From Chloroflexota bacterium (GTDB lineage Bacteria; Chloroflexota; Anaerolineae; Anaerolineales; Villigracilaceae), in NCBI GenBank assembly GCA_016865985.1, contig VGNO01000002.1, forward strand, positions 1 to 47,660: 47,660 nucleotides of DNA. Reading direction: 5' to 3'. Below the pieces are notes generated by a model, which was given only the letters and a program-made list of their open reading frames with translations, had not been told where the DNA came from and did no database searches. This document shows, piece after piece, positions 22,773 to 30,475 of this stretch (the first letter of the stretch is position 1; each line of letters begins with the position of its first letter). Made by a program: the position numbers and the translations under genes.

Positions 22773-23360
22773 ATGAGATTGCTTTGGAATAAAGTTGTGA
22801 AGTTTCTTCGTGAACCGGCTGTTGAAACTACAATAGCAATTCTCACATTCTTGACAATAGTATGGGGAGTGATTAAAGGCTGGTTTACAGGATTATATCT
22901 GTGGGTCAGTAATTCTTGGTTACTCGAGACTCATACGTGGCCGAATTGGTTATCTTTGCTCATAGGAATACTACTAATTGCATTCACCACTCTATGGGTA
23001 AAATCAATGATGATAATGAAAGCCCGTTCTAAGAAGATTGCAAAGCCTCATGGGAAAACATATCATGAAGTTTGGGGAGTTCTTTGGGGCTGACCACCTT
23101 TTGGTAATAGCTATATAGGCAATGGCCCTTTATGCCCTATACATAAACTTCCTGTAGATATCGTTGAAGTGGATTCGCGCTCTGGAAAAGACTGGCTTGA
23201 GTTTCTCTGCCCTGGAAACGAGGGGGAGGAAGGTCATAGTATCAAAGGCCCGAACCTCTCTCAACTTGTCGGAACTGAAGGCGGACGAGATTCTCGCAAT
23301 GCGAATATCTTCAAGGATGTAAATGCTCGTCTTAAAGCAAAGGACATTTCGAACAAATAG
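22773..23360 (+). pseudogene. Two-helix membrane protein with zinc-binding tail, interrupted by in-frame TGA
   Basis: From the ATG at 22773 the frame gives MRLLWNKVVKFLREPAVETT and two transmembrane helices (IAILTFLTIVWGVIKGWFTGLYLWV, WLSLLIGILLIAFTTLWV), then KTYHEVWGVLWG and a TGA at 23091-23093. The same frame stays open past the TGA for 88 more codons: PPFGNSYIGNGPLCPIHKLPVDIVEVD...WLEFLCPGNEGEEGH, ending at TAG 23360. PLCPIH...FLCPGNE is a plausible zinc site that needs the first half as anchor. A CGA-to-TGA change would explain the stop. A 106-aa truncated product is possible. No SECIS-like element was recognised, so readthrough is only a possibility. Confidence 0.6.
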
Positions 23361-23387
23361 GAAAGTAAGTTGATGATATCAAATGCC

Positions 23388-23630
23388 GCCCAATACGGCG
23401 TGCACGCGGACGGCTGGATTCTCACCATCAAAATGGCCTTTTTCGTGGTCTTGGGTTTTGTCCGTTTCGGGAGTGAGTCTCGTCCCTCTAGCCACCGGTA
23501 ACGCGGGCGATTGATACTGTCGAAAAAAGTGGAGAATGGAGTAAAACCAGGATTTACATAACTTATTGGCAATGAAGAACTTGCCCCTAGCGAAAGCTCA
23601 CATGAAGTTTTTTCGACAGTCTCGTTGGGC
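23388..23630 (+). repeat. attC-like site 6 (long)
   Basis: Inverse core GCCCAAT (one change from consensus) and core GTTGGGC, 243 nt apart. An inverted pair ACTGTCGAAAAAA (23516) and TTTTTTCGACAGT (23607) lies in the right half and shares TTCGACAGTCTCGTTGGGC with the site at 20812. It may be a composite of attC and another repeat. Confidence 0.4.
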
Positions 23631-23670
23631 GGGTTCTTCTCACACATATCAAAAATAAGGGTTACATTGC

Positions 23671-25125
23671 ATGAGTGATAATCATCGAGGACAAATCTAT
23701 GAAAATCTAATCGTAGAAGAAACTGAAGAATTGCTCGATATTTGGCAATTCGGAAAAATTGACGAGTGGGATGAAGTAGTTTTTAAAGTCATAAAAGAAA
23801 TTTTGCTGGACAGGTTGGGTTATGTGCCGCCCCAATCCATCGAATTTCAAATTTCAGAAATCATATACAGAATTGAAGATTACCTGGAAAGTGATGAACT
23901 TGAAAAGGCATTAAGCGAATGTGAACTTGCAATCCAACTGAATCCAGACTTTGCAATTGCCTATAACTATCGTGGAGAAATCTACGAAGAGATGGAGCAA
24001 TTTGAAAATGCGATAATCAATTATCAAAAAGCTGTTGAACTTTCTCCTAGTTTCAAAGACGCTTGGGAAAGTATGTTGAGAGTCGAGTCTGTACTCGAAG
24101 AAGAGTTTGAAGAGTCAACTACCAAAAAGCAACTTGAACAAGCGCTTAAATATGCCAAAAATGGCGAGACCAATAAAGCATTGGAGCAATGTGAATCTAT
24201 AGAATCAATCTTGCCAAGCATTGCAAGTGCTTATAATTATCTTGGGTCAATTTTTGATACATTGGATATGCTAGAACTTGCGATTAACTCTTATCGCAAA
24301 GCAATACAACTCAACCCCGAATCGAAAGACGCTTGGGAAAATTTGTTGAGCATTGAATTGGTACTTGAAGAAGAATTTGAAGAGTCCGTTGCCAAAAAAC
24401 ATCTTGACCAAGCGCTTGAATATGCCAATGATGAAGAATTAGAAAAAGCATTGGCGGAATGTAAAATTGCAAAGCCATTGATACCAAATCTGGCGATTGC
24501 ATACAATTATCTTGGTCTGATTTTTCAAACTTTGAACCAGTTAGAATACGCAATAGAATCGTATCTCAAAGCCGTCCAACTTAATCCACGATTTTATACC
24601 GCTCGCGAGAACCTCGCTAACGCAAAAGTGGCATGGGAAGAGGAACAATATCGTTTGGTGAAAAACGAAAATCCAAATGATGTGCAGGAAACGAGTTTTG
24701 AATTCGATGAATCTAAAATACAAGTGATCAACGAACCAATACCGCAGTGGTTATTCATGGATGAAAAAGCTTTTCTACTTGTTGGTTGGGCTGGTTATCG
24801 AACTCGCTACGGGCGTAGTGGATACGACCCATTAGAGAGAGATTTTGAGTATGCCCATATACAAGGAACTATTATTCGGGCACTTCTTGTAGGAAGGTTT
24901 AGAACTCGGAAACCGCTTTATTTGTTTTTTTTGGCTTTTGTAGGTGTTTTATATTTTATGTACGGTACATTGCCTTTTACACTTGGGAGTATTAATGGCT
25001 TTATTGCAGGAATTATTTACAGTCCTTATTCGATTGTTGGAATCCTATTGTTGGTAAACGTATATCGAAGTATAAGGCTTGAAAAACTAAGCGAGTACGA
25101 AGATAATGGTTATACTTTTTTTTAG
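23671..25125 (+). CDS. TPR-repeat membrane protein
   Basis: 484 aa, strongly AT-rich. Residues about 70-330 hold three tandem blocks of roughly 100 residues, each with a TPR pair (AYNYLGSIFDTLDMLELAINSYRKAIQLNPESKDAWENL) and an acidic spacer (LEEEFEESVAKKHLDQALEYA). The blocks are so alike that recent internal duplication is likely. A charged middle part precedes two C-terminal transmembrane helices (PLYLFFLAFVGVLYFMYGTLPF, GIIYSPYSIVGILLLVNVY). TPR arrays bind partner proteins; the partner is unknown. It is the last gene of the cassette run and lacks a complete attC behind it. Confidence 0.8.
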   Translation: MSDNHRGQIYENLIVEETEELLDIWQFGKIDEWDEVVFKVIKEILLDRLGYVPPQSIEFQISEIIYRIEDYLESDELEKALSECELAIQLNPDFAIAYNYRGEIYEEMEQFENAIINYQKAVELSPSFKDAWESMLRVESVLEEEFEESTTKKQLEQALKYAKNGETNKALEQCESIESILPSIASAYNYLGSIFDTLDMLELAINSYRKAIQLNPESKDAWENLLSIELVLEEEFEESVAKKHLDQALEYANDEELEKALAECKIAKPLIPNLAIAYNYLGLIFQTLNQLEYAIESYLKAVQLNPRFYTARENLANAKVAWEEEQYRLVKNENPNDVQETSFEFDESKIQVINEPIPQWLFMDEKAFLLVGWAGYRTRYGRSGYDPLERDFEYAHIQGTIIRALLVGRFRTRKPLYLFFLAFVGVLYFMYGTLPFTLGSINGFIAGIIYSPYSIVGILLLVNVYRSIRLEKLSEYEDNGYTFF

Positions 25126-25147
25126 CCAAAGAGTCTTGCATAATCAA

Positions 25148-25176
25148 AACCGCCCTTCACCGGGCGGTTCTTTATT
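25148..25176. terminator. Bidirectional terminator
   Basis: Stem AACCGCCC / GGGCGGTT with a 6-nt loop. CTTTATT follows on plus, and TTTTGATT follows on minus, between the convergent TPR and PBP-like genes. The preceding GAGTCTTGCATAA also occurs at 22479 after mazF. Confidence 0.8.
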
Positions 25177-27667
25177 CCCCCACCGTCACCAGGATGACGG
25201 CGCGTTCCACGCGTAAATCCGTCCGCACCAGCAGCAGGCGCAGGGCGTAGAGGCCGTCCAGCGCGGTCGTATCCCACGTCCCCAGCAGGCCCTCGCTCAC
25301 CGCCTGGCGGGTGTCTTCCCCGATCTGCACCCAGTCCTGCGGGTTCAGTCCCTGGCCGTATTCCAGGCGGTACCAGGCAAAACCGTCCCCGGCGGCCGTC
25401 CCGTGCACCTCCACCCGTCCGCCGACCTGGGCGAACAACGCCGGCGTGGTGATGTGCACCAGCGGCTCCGGCGGCGGGGCCTGGATCGAGTCGTAGGCCG
25501 AGGGCGGACGCGCCAGGCCGACCGATTCGGCCCAGCCTTCCGCTTCGGGCGGCACGACCATGTACACCCGCGCCTCCACCAGTTCGGGCGGGGTGAAGAC
25601 CGTCGCCAGGAAGCCGGTCTCGCGGTTGATCTCGAACGCCTGGTAGAGCGTATCAGCCTGGGTCGGCGCGTTCCCATCCAGGAAGACTTCATTGACCACA
25701 TTCGGGCAGGCTTCGGTCGGCAGCAGGCCGGAGGGGTCGCAGACCTCCAGCAGGCTGACGCCGGGCGGCATCTGCCAGCCTTCGATGGGTTGTCCCTGCA
25801 CGGCGGCCTGCATCAGCCCGCGCCAGAGACCGGCTGCCAGCGCCGCCGGGAAGGCCTCCTGTCCGCCGCCCAGCCAGACCGCTACCACCCGCCGCGGCGT
25901 ATACCCGACCGCCCAGGCATCCAGGCCGTCGCCCGTCTGTCCGAGTTTGGCGCCCGCCGGGCGGCCAATCTCCAGCAGGTTGGGATGCCCCAGCGAGGGC
26001 CAGCGCGCCGCCTCGTCGCCCAGGACGTGGTTCATCAGGTAGGCCAGTTGCGAACTGACCACCAGGCGGGTTTGCGGCGTCTCCCAGTCCAGCCAGGCGG
26101 CATGGTCGGTGGCGGTCACCTCCAGCGCCGTCACCGGTTGGAAGGCCGTATCGGAAAGCGCCTGGCCGTTCATCACCCCGCCGGCGGCCAGCACGCCGTA
26201 AGCCTGGGCTGCCTCCAGCAGGGTCAGGTCGCCTGTGAGCAGGCTGTAATCCTGCGGCAGGGAGGACCCGAACGATTCTACCGTGCGTCTGACGTTATCC
26301 AGCCCCACCTGCTCCAGCAGACGGGCGGCGGGAGGCAGGTAATCGTTGGCCAGCGCCGTCCGCAGCCGCACCGGGCCCTGGTATTCGCCGCCCAGGTTCA
26401 GGGTCGAGCCGGGGATGTCCCAGCCGAGCGAGGCGGGACTCAGCCCGCGCGTGAAGCCGCTCAAGTAGATGAACGGCGTCCACAGCGACCCGGCCGGGTG
26501 AGTCGTCAGCGCGGCTGTTTCCTGCCCATTGCGGGTCTCGCCGACCGCCGCCAGCGCCTGTCCGCTGACCGGGTCGAGGATCAGGGCGCCCGCCGAAAGG
26601 TCCAGCAGCGCCAGGCCGGAGGGGAGCGGGGGCAGCGCCGCTTCGCAGGCGGGGTCGCCCGTCCCGCCGGAAAGTTGCAGGGTCCAGGCCTGCACCAGGC
26701 AGGCGGCCTGCGTCTGCAGGTCCAGATCCAGTGTAGTGCGGATGACCAGCCCGCCGCGGGCAATGCGGTCGCGGTCGAATACCCCGCCCAGTTGTGCGAG
26801 CGCCAGTGACGTGAAGGCCGGGGCGATCCCTGCCATGTCCCCGCTCGCGCTGGCGGTGATGACAGGCGCGGCCATGGGCGGGATTTCGGGGATCATGCCC
26901 TGCGCCAGCATGGTTTCCAGGGCGGCCTGGCGGCGCTCCTCAGCCGCCGCGGGCGCATCCAGCGGGTTGAGCGCCGGGGCCTGGCTGACAGCGGCCAGCA
27001 GGGTAGATTCCGAGAGGTTCAGGTCGGCGGCGGACTTGCCCAGGTAGAACTGCGCCGCCTGTTCCACGCCGTAGGCGTAACGGCCGTAACCGGCGCTGTT
27101 CAGGTACCATTCGAGCGCCTGCTCGCGCCCGTAGCGCGCTGTAAGCTGGGCGGCCAGCAGGCGCTCGCGGATGGCGCGGCGGGTGGAGGGGGCCTCGTCC
27201 CACAGCAGCAGGTCGGAGACGAGGCGCTGCGCCAGGGTCGGGTGCAGGCCGGGGTCCTGCCAGCCGTCGAGGACGTACCCGGGGTGTTCCCAGAAGCCGG
27301 GGTCGGCCAGCGCCAGGGTGGCATCCACCAGCGATGATGGGATTTGGTCGTAGGGGATGTACCCGCGCGGCCCGTCCTGCGGGGCAAACGCCAGCAGCAG
27401 GCGCCGGCCGCTGCGGTCATAGAGGCGGGTGGGCTGGAGCAGCAGCCCGTCCTGCGGGTTCAGCAGGATGGGCAGCATTTCGACCGGGGGCAGGTCGCGC
27501 GTCAGGTCGGCGTAGGCAACGGCGGCGGCCAGGATGGCGAGCGCCAACAGGACGCCCAGGATGGAACCCAAGCCAAGCCCGGCGCGCTGCAGGCGTCCCT
27601 CGGCGCTGCGGCGGGCGCGCTGGCGGCGGTCGCGCCGCTGGCGGAGGATGGGCAGGGTGGACGGCAC
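25172..27667 (-). CDS. Class A PBP-like protein with degenerate glycosyltransferase and transpeptidase sites
   Basis: 831 aa, starting with GTG 4 nt after the upstream stop. A basic N-terminus and one transmembrane helix (GLGSILGVLLALAILAAAVAY) are followed by a GT51-like domain (residues 100-250), a transpeptidase-like domain (300-680) and a C-terminal Ig-like domain. Key residues look lost. The GT51 motif EDxxFxxHxG reads ADPGFWEHPG (Glu to Ala121). SxxK reads GSLWT (Lys to Thr397). The SxN region reads ALANDYLPPA. KTG reads KLGQTGDGLDAWAVGYTP. The fold is plainly that of PBP1A/1C, yet neither cell-wall reaction is likely. It may be a structural or regulatory pseudoenzyme. It is last in a four-gene operon with folP. 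Confidence 0.82.
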   Translation of the reverse strand: MPSTLPILRQRRDRRQRARRSAEGRLQRAGLGLGSILGVLLALAILAAAVAYADLTRDLPPVEMLPILLNPQDGLLLQPTRLYDRSGRRLLLAFAPQDGPRGYIPYDQIPSSLVDATLALADPGFWEHPGYVLDGWQDPGLHPTLAQRLVSDLLLWDEAPSTRRAIRERLLAAQLTARYGREQALEWYLNSAGYGRYAYGVEQAAQFYLGKSAADLNLSESTLLAAVSQAPALNPLDAPAAAEERRQAALETMLAQGMIPEIPPMAAPVITASASGDMAGIAPAFTSLALAQLGGVFDRDRIARGGLVIRTTLDLDLQTQAACLVQAWTLQLSGGTGDPACEAALPPLPSGLALLDLSAGALILDPVSGQALAAVGETRNGQETAALTTHPAGSLWTPFIYLSGFTRGLSPASLGWDIPGSTLNLGGEYQGPVRLRTALANDYLPPAARLLEQVGLDNVRRTVESFGSSLPQDYSLLTGDLTLLEAAQAYGVLAAGGVMNGQALSDTAFQPVTALEVTATDHAAWLDWETPQTRLVVSSQLAYLMNHVLGDEAARWPSLGHPNLLEIGRPAGAKLGQTGDGLDAWAVGYTPRRVVAVWLGGGQEAFPAALAAGLWRGLMQAAVQGQPIEGWQMPPGVSLLEVCDPSGLLPTEACPNVVNEVFLDGNAPTQADTLYQAFEINRETGFLATVFTPPELVEARVYMVVPPEAEGWAESVGLARPPSAYDSIQAPPPEPLVHITTPALFAQVGGRVEVHGTAAGDGFAWYRLEYGQGLNPQDWVQIGEDTRQAVSEGLLGTWDTTALDGLYALRLLLVRTDLRVERAVILVTVGE

Positions 27668-27671
27668 GGGG

Positions 27672-28940
27672 CTACCCCACCAGGTTTTCCAGCCAGCCGG
27701 CCAGGCCGCGTTTCGGTTTCTCGCCGTGGATGCTGCCAGTCTGCCCGTTGATCAGGACGCGGTAGGTCTCCTGCTCCGCCTGGTAGCGGGTAAGCCAGAC
27801 CGGCACCAGCGCCTGCTTGAACGAAGCGATGTGCAGGGCGGCGGTGGAATACTTGAGGTTGTCCACCATCCCCTGGTGGTTGATGATCTTCTGGCGGGCA
27901 TCCCTGGCCACCAGGCGGCGGGCTTCGAGGGCGGCGTCGGCCATCGCCACCTGGTAGACCTCCGCCGGCCAGCCGGAGATATAGGCCGGGTCGTAGGCCG
28001 GGGCGCTGGAATAGCGGAACTCGGGCAGGGCCGGGCGCAGCAGGTCGGCCATTTCGCTGCAGGCCGGGATGCAGAGATCGTTGTAGTGGATGGTGTCCGT
28101 CCCGGAGATGGAGACCCACTGCTTGTCCCGGTAGACCTGCCCGCTCCAGGGCATCTCGCCTTCGATGTCGAAGGTCCAGACCGGCAGGTAGATGCCGTGC
28201 GGCGCCTGGACCTTGCCCTGGGGCTGGATCTTGTTCTGTTCCACCCAGCGCACCAGCAGGGTGGCCGCCCGGCGGCGATCGAACTCCATCGGGATGATGG
28301 CGTCCGGGGCGATCAGGTCGCGCTGCTGCTTGACGGCCACCACGTGGTTGGAGCCGCAGAAGGCGCAGGTGGACGAAATGAGTTTGGGCGGCAGGATGAA
28401 ATCCGCCCCGCAGCCGCGGCAGCGGAAGGTGGTGGTGGCGACCGGCTGGCGGTGGCCCCTGGCGGTTGCCATGGCCAGGAAGAAATCCTGTTCGGCGTAG
28501 TCGCGGCCGGCGGAGGGGGTCTCGGCGCGCTGGCAGGATTCGCATACCAGGCTGCGGCCGTCGGGCGAGTAGGCCATCCGCCCGCCGCACTTGGGACAGG
28601 TGAAGCGGTCGGCCTGCGCCGCCTGCGACCCGCCCGGCTGGGCGGGCAGGGCATCGGGGTCGACGATCTCGTCCGGCTTGAGTTTTCCGTCCAGTACCGC
28701 CAGGGCGCGGCGGGCCTCGGGATAGTAGAGGTCGTGCGCCAGGCAGTTCTCCAGGCAGCGGCGGGACTCGGCCGGGTCGTCGGCCACCCGGCTCAGCCAG
28801 TACCAGGCGTCGGCCAGGGAATCGTGGTCGTGGGTCAGTTCGATGGCGCGTCCCAGCGCCCGCCGCGCCTCTTCTTTTTTACCCTCCTTGGCGGCATAGA
28901 TGCCGTCCCACATCAGGGTCTTGATCGTTTCGTCTGCCAT
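27672..28940 (-). CDS. TPR-like and zinc-ribbon protein
   Basis: 422 aa. The N-terminal 90 residues form a TPR-like helical hairpin set (IYAAKEGKKEEARRALGRAIELTHDHDSLADAWYWLSRV, ESRRCLENCLAHDL). Two zinc ribbons follow: CPKCGGRMAYSPDGRSLVCESC and CRGCGADFILPPKLISSTCAFCGS. The rest is a beta-rich region (GIYLPVWTFDIEGEMPWSGQVYRDKQWVSISGTD, ALVPVWLTRYQAEQETYRVLINGQTGSIHGEKP). I recall such proteins as membrane-associated zinc-ribbon proteins of unknown function that occur with partners of variable kind. It lies 13 nt after folP and 4 nt before the PBP-like gene. Confidence 0.72.
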   Translation of the reverse strand: MADETIKTLMWDGIYAAKEGKKEEARRALGRAIELTHDHDSLADAWYWLSRVADDPAESRRCLENCLAHDLYYPEARRALAVLDGKLKPDEIVDPDALPAQPGGSQAAQADRFTCPKCGGRMAYSPDGRSLVCESCQRAETPSAGRDYAEQDFFLAMATARGHRQPVATTTFRCRGCGADFILPPKLISSTCAFCGSNHVVAVKQQRDLIAPDAIIPMEFDRRRAATLLVRWVEQNKIQPQGKVQAPHGIYLPVWTFDIEGEMPWSGQVYRDKQWVSISGTDTIHYNDLCIPACSEMADLLRPALPEFRYSSAPAYDPAYISGWPAEVYQVAMADAALEARRLVARDARQKIINHQGMVDNLKYSTAALHIASFKQALVPVWLTRYQAEQETYRVLINGQTGSIHGEKPKRGLAGWLENLVG

Positions 28941-28953
28941 GGGATGGGAGCGC

Positions 28954-29841
28954 CTACCTGCGGACCAGGGCGTCGGTCATGCGCGCCACCCGCGCCATGG
29001 CCTGCACGTCGTGGACGCGGACGATGTCGGCTCCGCGCGCGATGCCGACTGCCACCGCCGCCGCCGTCCCTTCCAGGCGCTGGTCGGGCGGCAGGTCGAG
29101 GGTGTAGCCGATGAAGGATTTGCGGGAAGGGCCGAGCAGGACCGGGAAGCCGAGGGCGCGCACCTCGCCCAGGCGGTCGACCAGTTCCAGGTTCTGCGCC
29201 ACGGTCTTGCCGAAGCCGAGGCCGGGGTCGAGGATGATGCGCTCATCGGGGATGCCGGCAGCGCGCGCCAGGGCTACCGATTCGAGCAGGTCGCGCCTGA
29301 CATCCTCGAGCAGGTCGGTGTATTCGGCCGCCAGGTAGGCCGCCCCCAGGCGGTCGCGCACTTCCACGCTGGCCGGTCTGCTGCGGTTGTGCATCAGGAT
29401 GACCGGCAGGCGGTGTTTCGCGACCACGCCTGCCAGTCCCGGGTCGGCGCGCAAGCCCCAGACATCGTTGACAAGGCGCGCCCCGGCCCCGATCGCCGCT
29501 TCGGCAACTTCCGCCTTGCAGGTATCCACCGAGACCAGCGCCTCGGGGAACTCCGCCAGGATGGCGCGGATGAGGGGGATGACGCGCCGCATTTCCTCAT
29601 CGGCCTGCACCGGCTGCGAACCGGGACGGGTGGACTCGCCGCCCACGTCGAGGATGTCCGCCCCGCTGTCCAGGAAGCGGCGGGCCTGCTCCATCCCCCC
29701 CTCTCCCAGTGGGAGAGCGGAAGGGGGTGAGGGAAGAAGTCCGTCCCCCGAGAAACTATCCGGGGTGGCATTGAGGATGCCCATCACATAGGTGCGGCTG
29801 CCCCAGGCCAGGGTCCGCCCTCCGAGCGCAAGCGGCCTCAT
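28954..29841 (-). CDS. folP: Dihydropteroate synthase
   Basis: 295 aa. The enzyme joins p-aminobenzoate to dihydropterin pyrophosphate in folate synthesis. Motifs are clear: GILNATPDSFSGDG, GADILDVGGESTRPGSQPV, SVDTCKAEVAEAAI, INDVWG-like VNDVWGLRAD, ILMHNRSRP, ILDPGLGFGKTVAQNL, PVLLGPSRKSFIG and GADIVRVHDV. Loop 1 after SFSGDG contains an unusual insertion (LLPSPPSALPLGEGG) coded by a palindromic repeat and kept in frame. The start overlaps the upstream gene by 4 nt (ATGA). folK is encoded 2.6 kb away on the same strand. Confidence 0.95.
   Translation of the reverse strand: MRPLALGGRTLAWGSRTYVMGILNATPDSFSGDGLLPSPPSALPLGEGGMEQARRFLDSGADILDVGGESTRPGSQPVQADEEMRRVIPLIRAILAEFPEALVSVDTCKAEVAEAAIGAGARLVNDVWGLRADPGLAGVVAKHRLPVILMHNRSRPASVEVRDRLGAAYLAAEYTDLLEDVRRDLLESVALARAAGIPDERIILDPGLGFGKTVAQNLELVDRLGEVRALGFPVLLGPSRKSFIGYTLDLPPDQRLEGTAAAVAVGIARGADIVRVHDVQAMARVARMTDALVRR
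29695..29745. repeat. Palindromic repeat inserted in folP
   Basis: CTCTCCC-AGT-GGGAGAG (29701-29717) lies within a CCCCCC...GGGGG context that folds as a larger stem. The sequence codes in frame for the extra loop-1 residues of FolP. Its form is that of a dispersed REP-like element, but no second copy is in the window. Confidence 0.55.
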
Positions 29842-30260
29842 GCCAGGGTATCGAGCGGGCGGGAGAGCCAGGCTTCGGCCTCGTCCATGCTGCTGAAGAC
29901 CTTGATGGCGGCCGAGGTCTCCGGTACGACCGAGTAGTAGATCTTGCGGATGGCTTCGGCAGTCCCGGGCGAGGCTACCACCACCGCCAGGCGGATGTTG
30001 CGCGCGGCGGGGTCGCTGTCGACCTCGATGGCAGTGTGGATGGCCTTCTCCGGGATGTCCTTCACCTGGCGCAGGTCATACAGGTTGCGCGTCAGGCGGT
30101 CGGAGGCGAGCAGGTGTTCGAGGGCGAAATCGCGCCAGTGCTGGATGGTGGCGTCCGAGAGGTCTGTGAAGGTCAGCGCCATGCCGCCATCCGGGCGGCG
30201 GACGACGGTGTAACCGATGCCGGGCGCCGGTTTCCAGTTGAGGGGTTTGATCTCAGTCAT
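29838..30260 (-). CDS. STAS-like small protein of unknown function
   Basis: 140 aa from the ATG at 30260 (GGAG 8 nt upstream). The ORF track's start at 30479 includes the terminator of another gene. The pattern (IQHWRDFALEHLLASDRLTRNLYDLRQVKDIPEKAIHTAIEVD, NIRLAVVVASPGTAEAIRKIYYSVVP, IKVFSSMDEAEAWL) is that of a SpoIIAA/STAS-like alpha-beta fold seen in single-domain bacterial proteins. No phosphorylatable Ser is confidently seen. It is the first gene of the folP operon and overlaps it by 4 nt. Confidence 0.72.
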   Translation of the reverse strand: MTEIKPLNWKPAPGIGYTVVRRPDGGMALTFTDLSDATIQHWRDFALEHLLASDRLTRNLYDLRQVKDIPEKAIHTAIEVDSDPAARNIRLAVVVASPGTAEAIRKIYYSVVPETSAAIKVFSSMDEAEAWLSRPLDTLA

Positions 30261-30305
30261 CGCGCGTCTCCTGTCTGTGGGTGGATTCTGCCTGTCATTA
30301 TAACT

Positions 30306-30334
30306 AAAAAGAGTCCCGGAAACGGGACTCTTTA
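30306..30334 (-). terminator. Rho-independent terminator of the AIM24-like gene
   Basis: AAAGAGTCCCG-GAAA-CGGGACTCTTT; on minus the stem is followed by TTTTTAGTT. It terminates the AIM24-like gene encoded upstream on minus. Confidence 0.85.
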
Positions 30335-30364
30335 GGGCTGGGAGTTGCCGATCTTGTGGCTTTA

Positions 30365-30452
30365 TAGAGATTTCACCGCAGAGGGCGCGGAGAACGCGGG
30401 GAGTTTTCCTTGTTTTCTCCGCGGACTCGGCGGGCTCTGCGATAAAAAACTG
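30365..30452. repeat. Dispersed imperfect palindrome (GCAGAG-GGCGCGGAGAA type)
   Basis: ACCGCAGAGGGCGCGGAGAACGCGG...TTTTCTCCGCGGACTCGGCGGGCTCTGCG folds as an imperfect hairpin. A related sequence (ACCGCTGAGAACGCGCAGAGCGCAGAG...CTCCGCGAACTCAGCGCTCCCGG) occurs at 32370-32437. Such elements sit in gaps between genes. Confidence 0.65.
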
Positions 30453-30475
30453 GCCACGCTCTCGGAAATAACCGA

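Larger units (their letters stand above)
17127..23630 (+). mobile_element. Integron-like gene cassette cluster without a visible integrase (CALIN-like)
   Basis: From 17.1 to 23.6 kb (cargo continues to 25.1 kb) every intact gene is on the plus strand and functionally unrelated to the next. Units are separated by elements that begin with an inverse core site (GCCCAAC or a close variant) and end with a core site (GTTGGGC, GTTAGCC or GTTGGCA), with complementary inner arms. That orientation relative to the genes is correct for integron cassettes. Several cassettes are far more AT-rich than the host. No tyrosine integrase (intI) and no attI are seen in the window. Confidence 0.6.

Noticed and set aside
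22773-23360. Selenoprotein
   Set aside because: No SECIS-like hairpin was recognised after the TGA and no family precedent is known to me; a nonsense change is simpler.
25403-26809. 468-aa plus-strand ORF opposite the PBP-like gene
   Set aside because: Shadow of the minus-strand gene; no domain and no ribosome-binding site.
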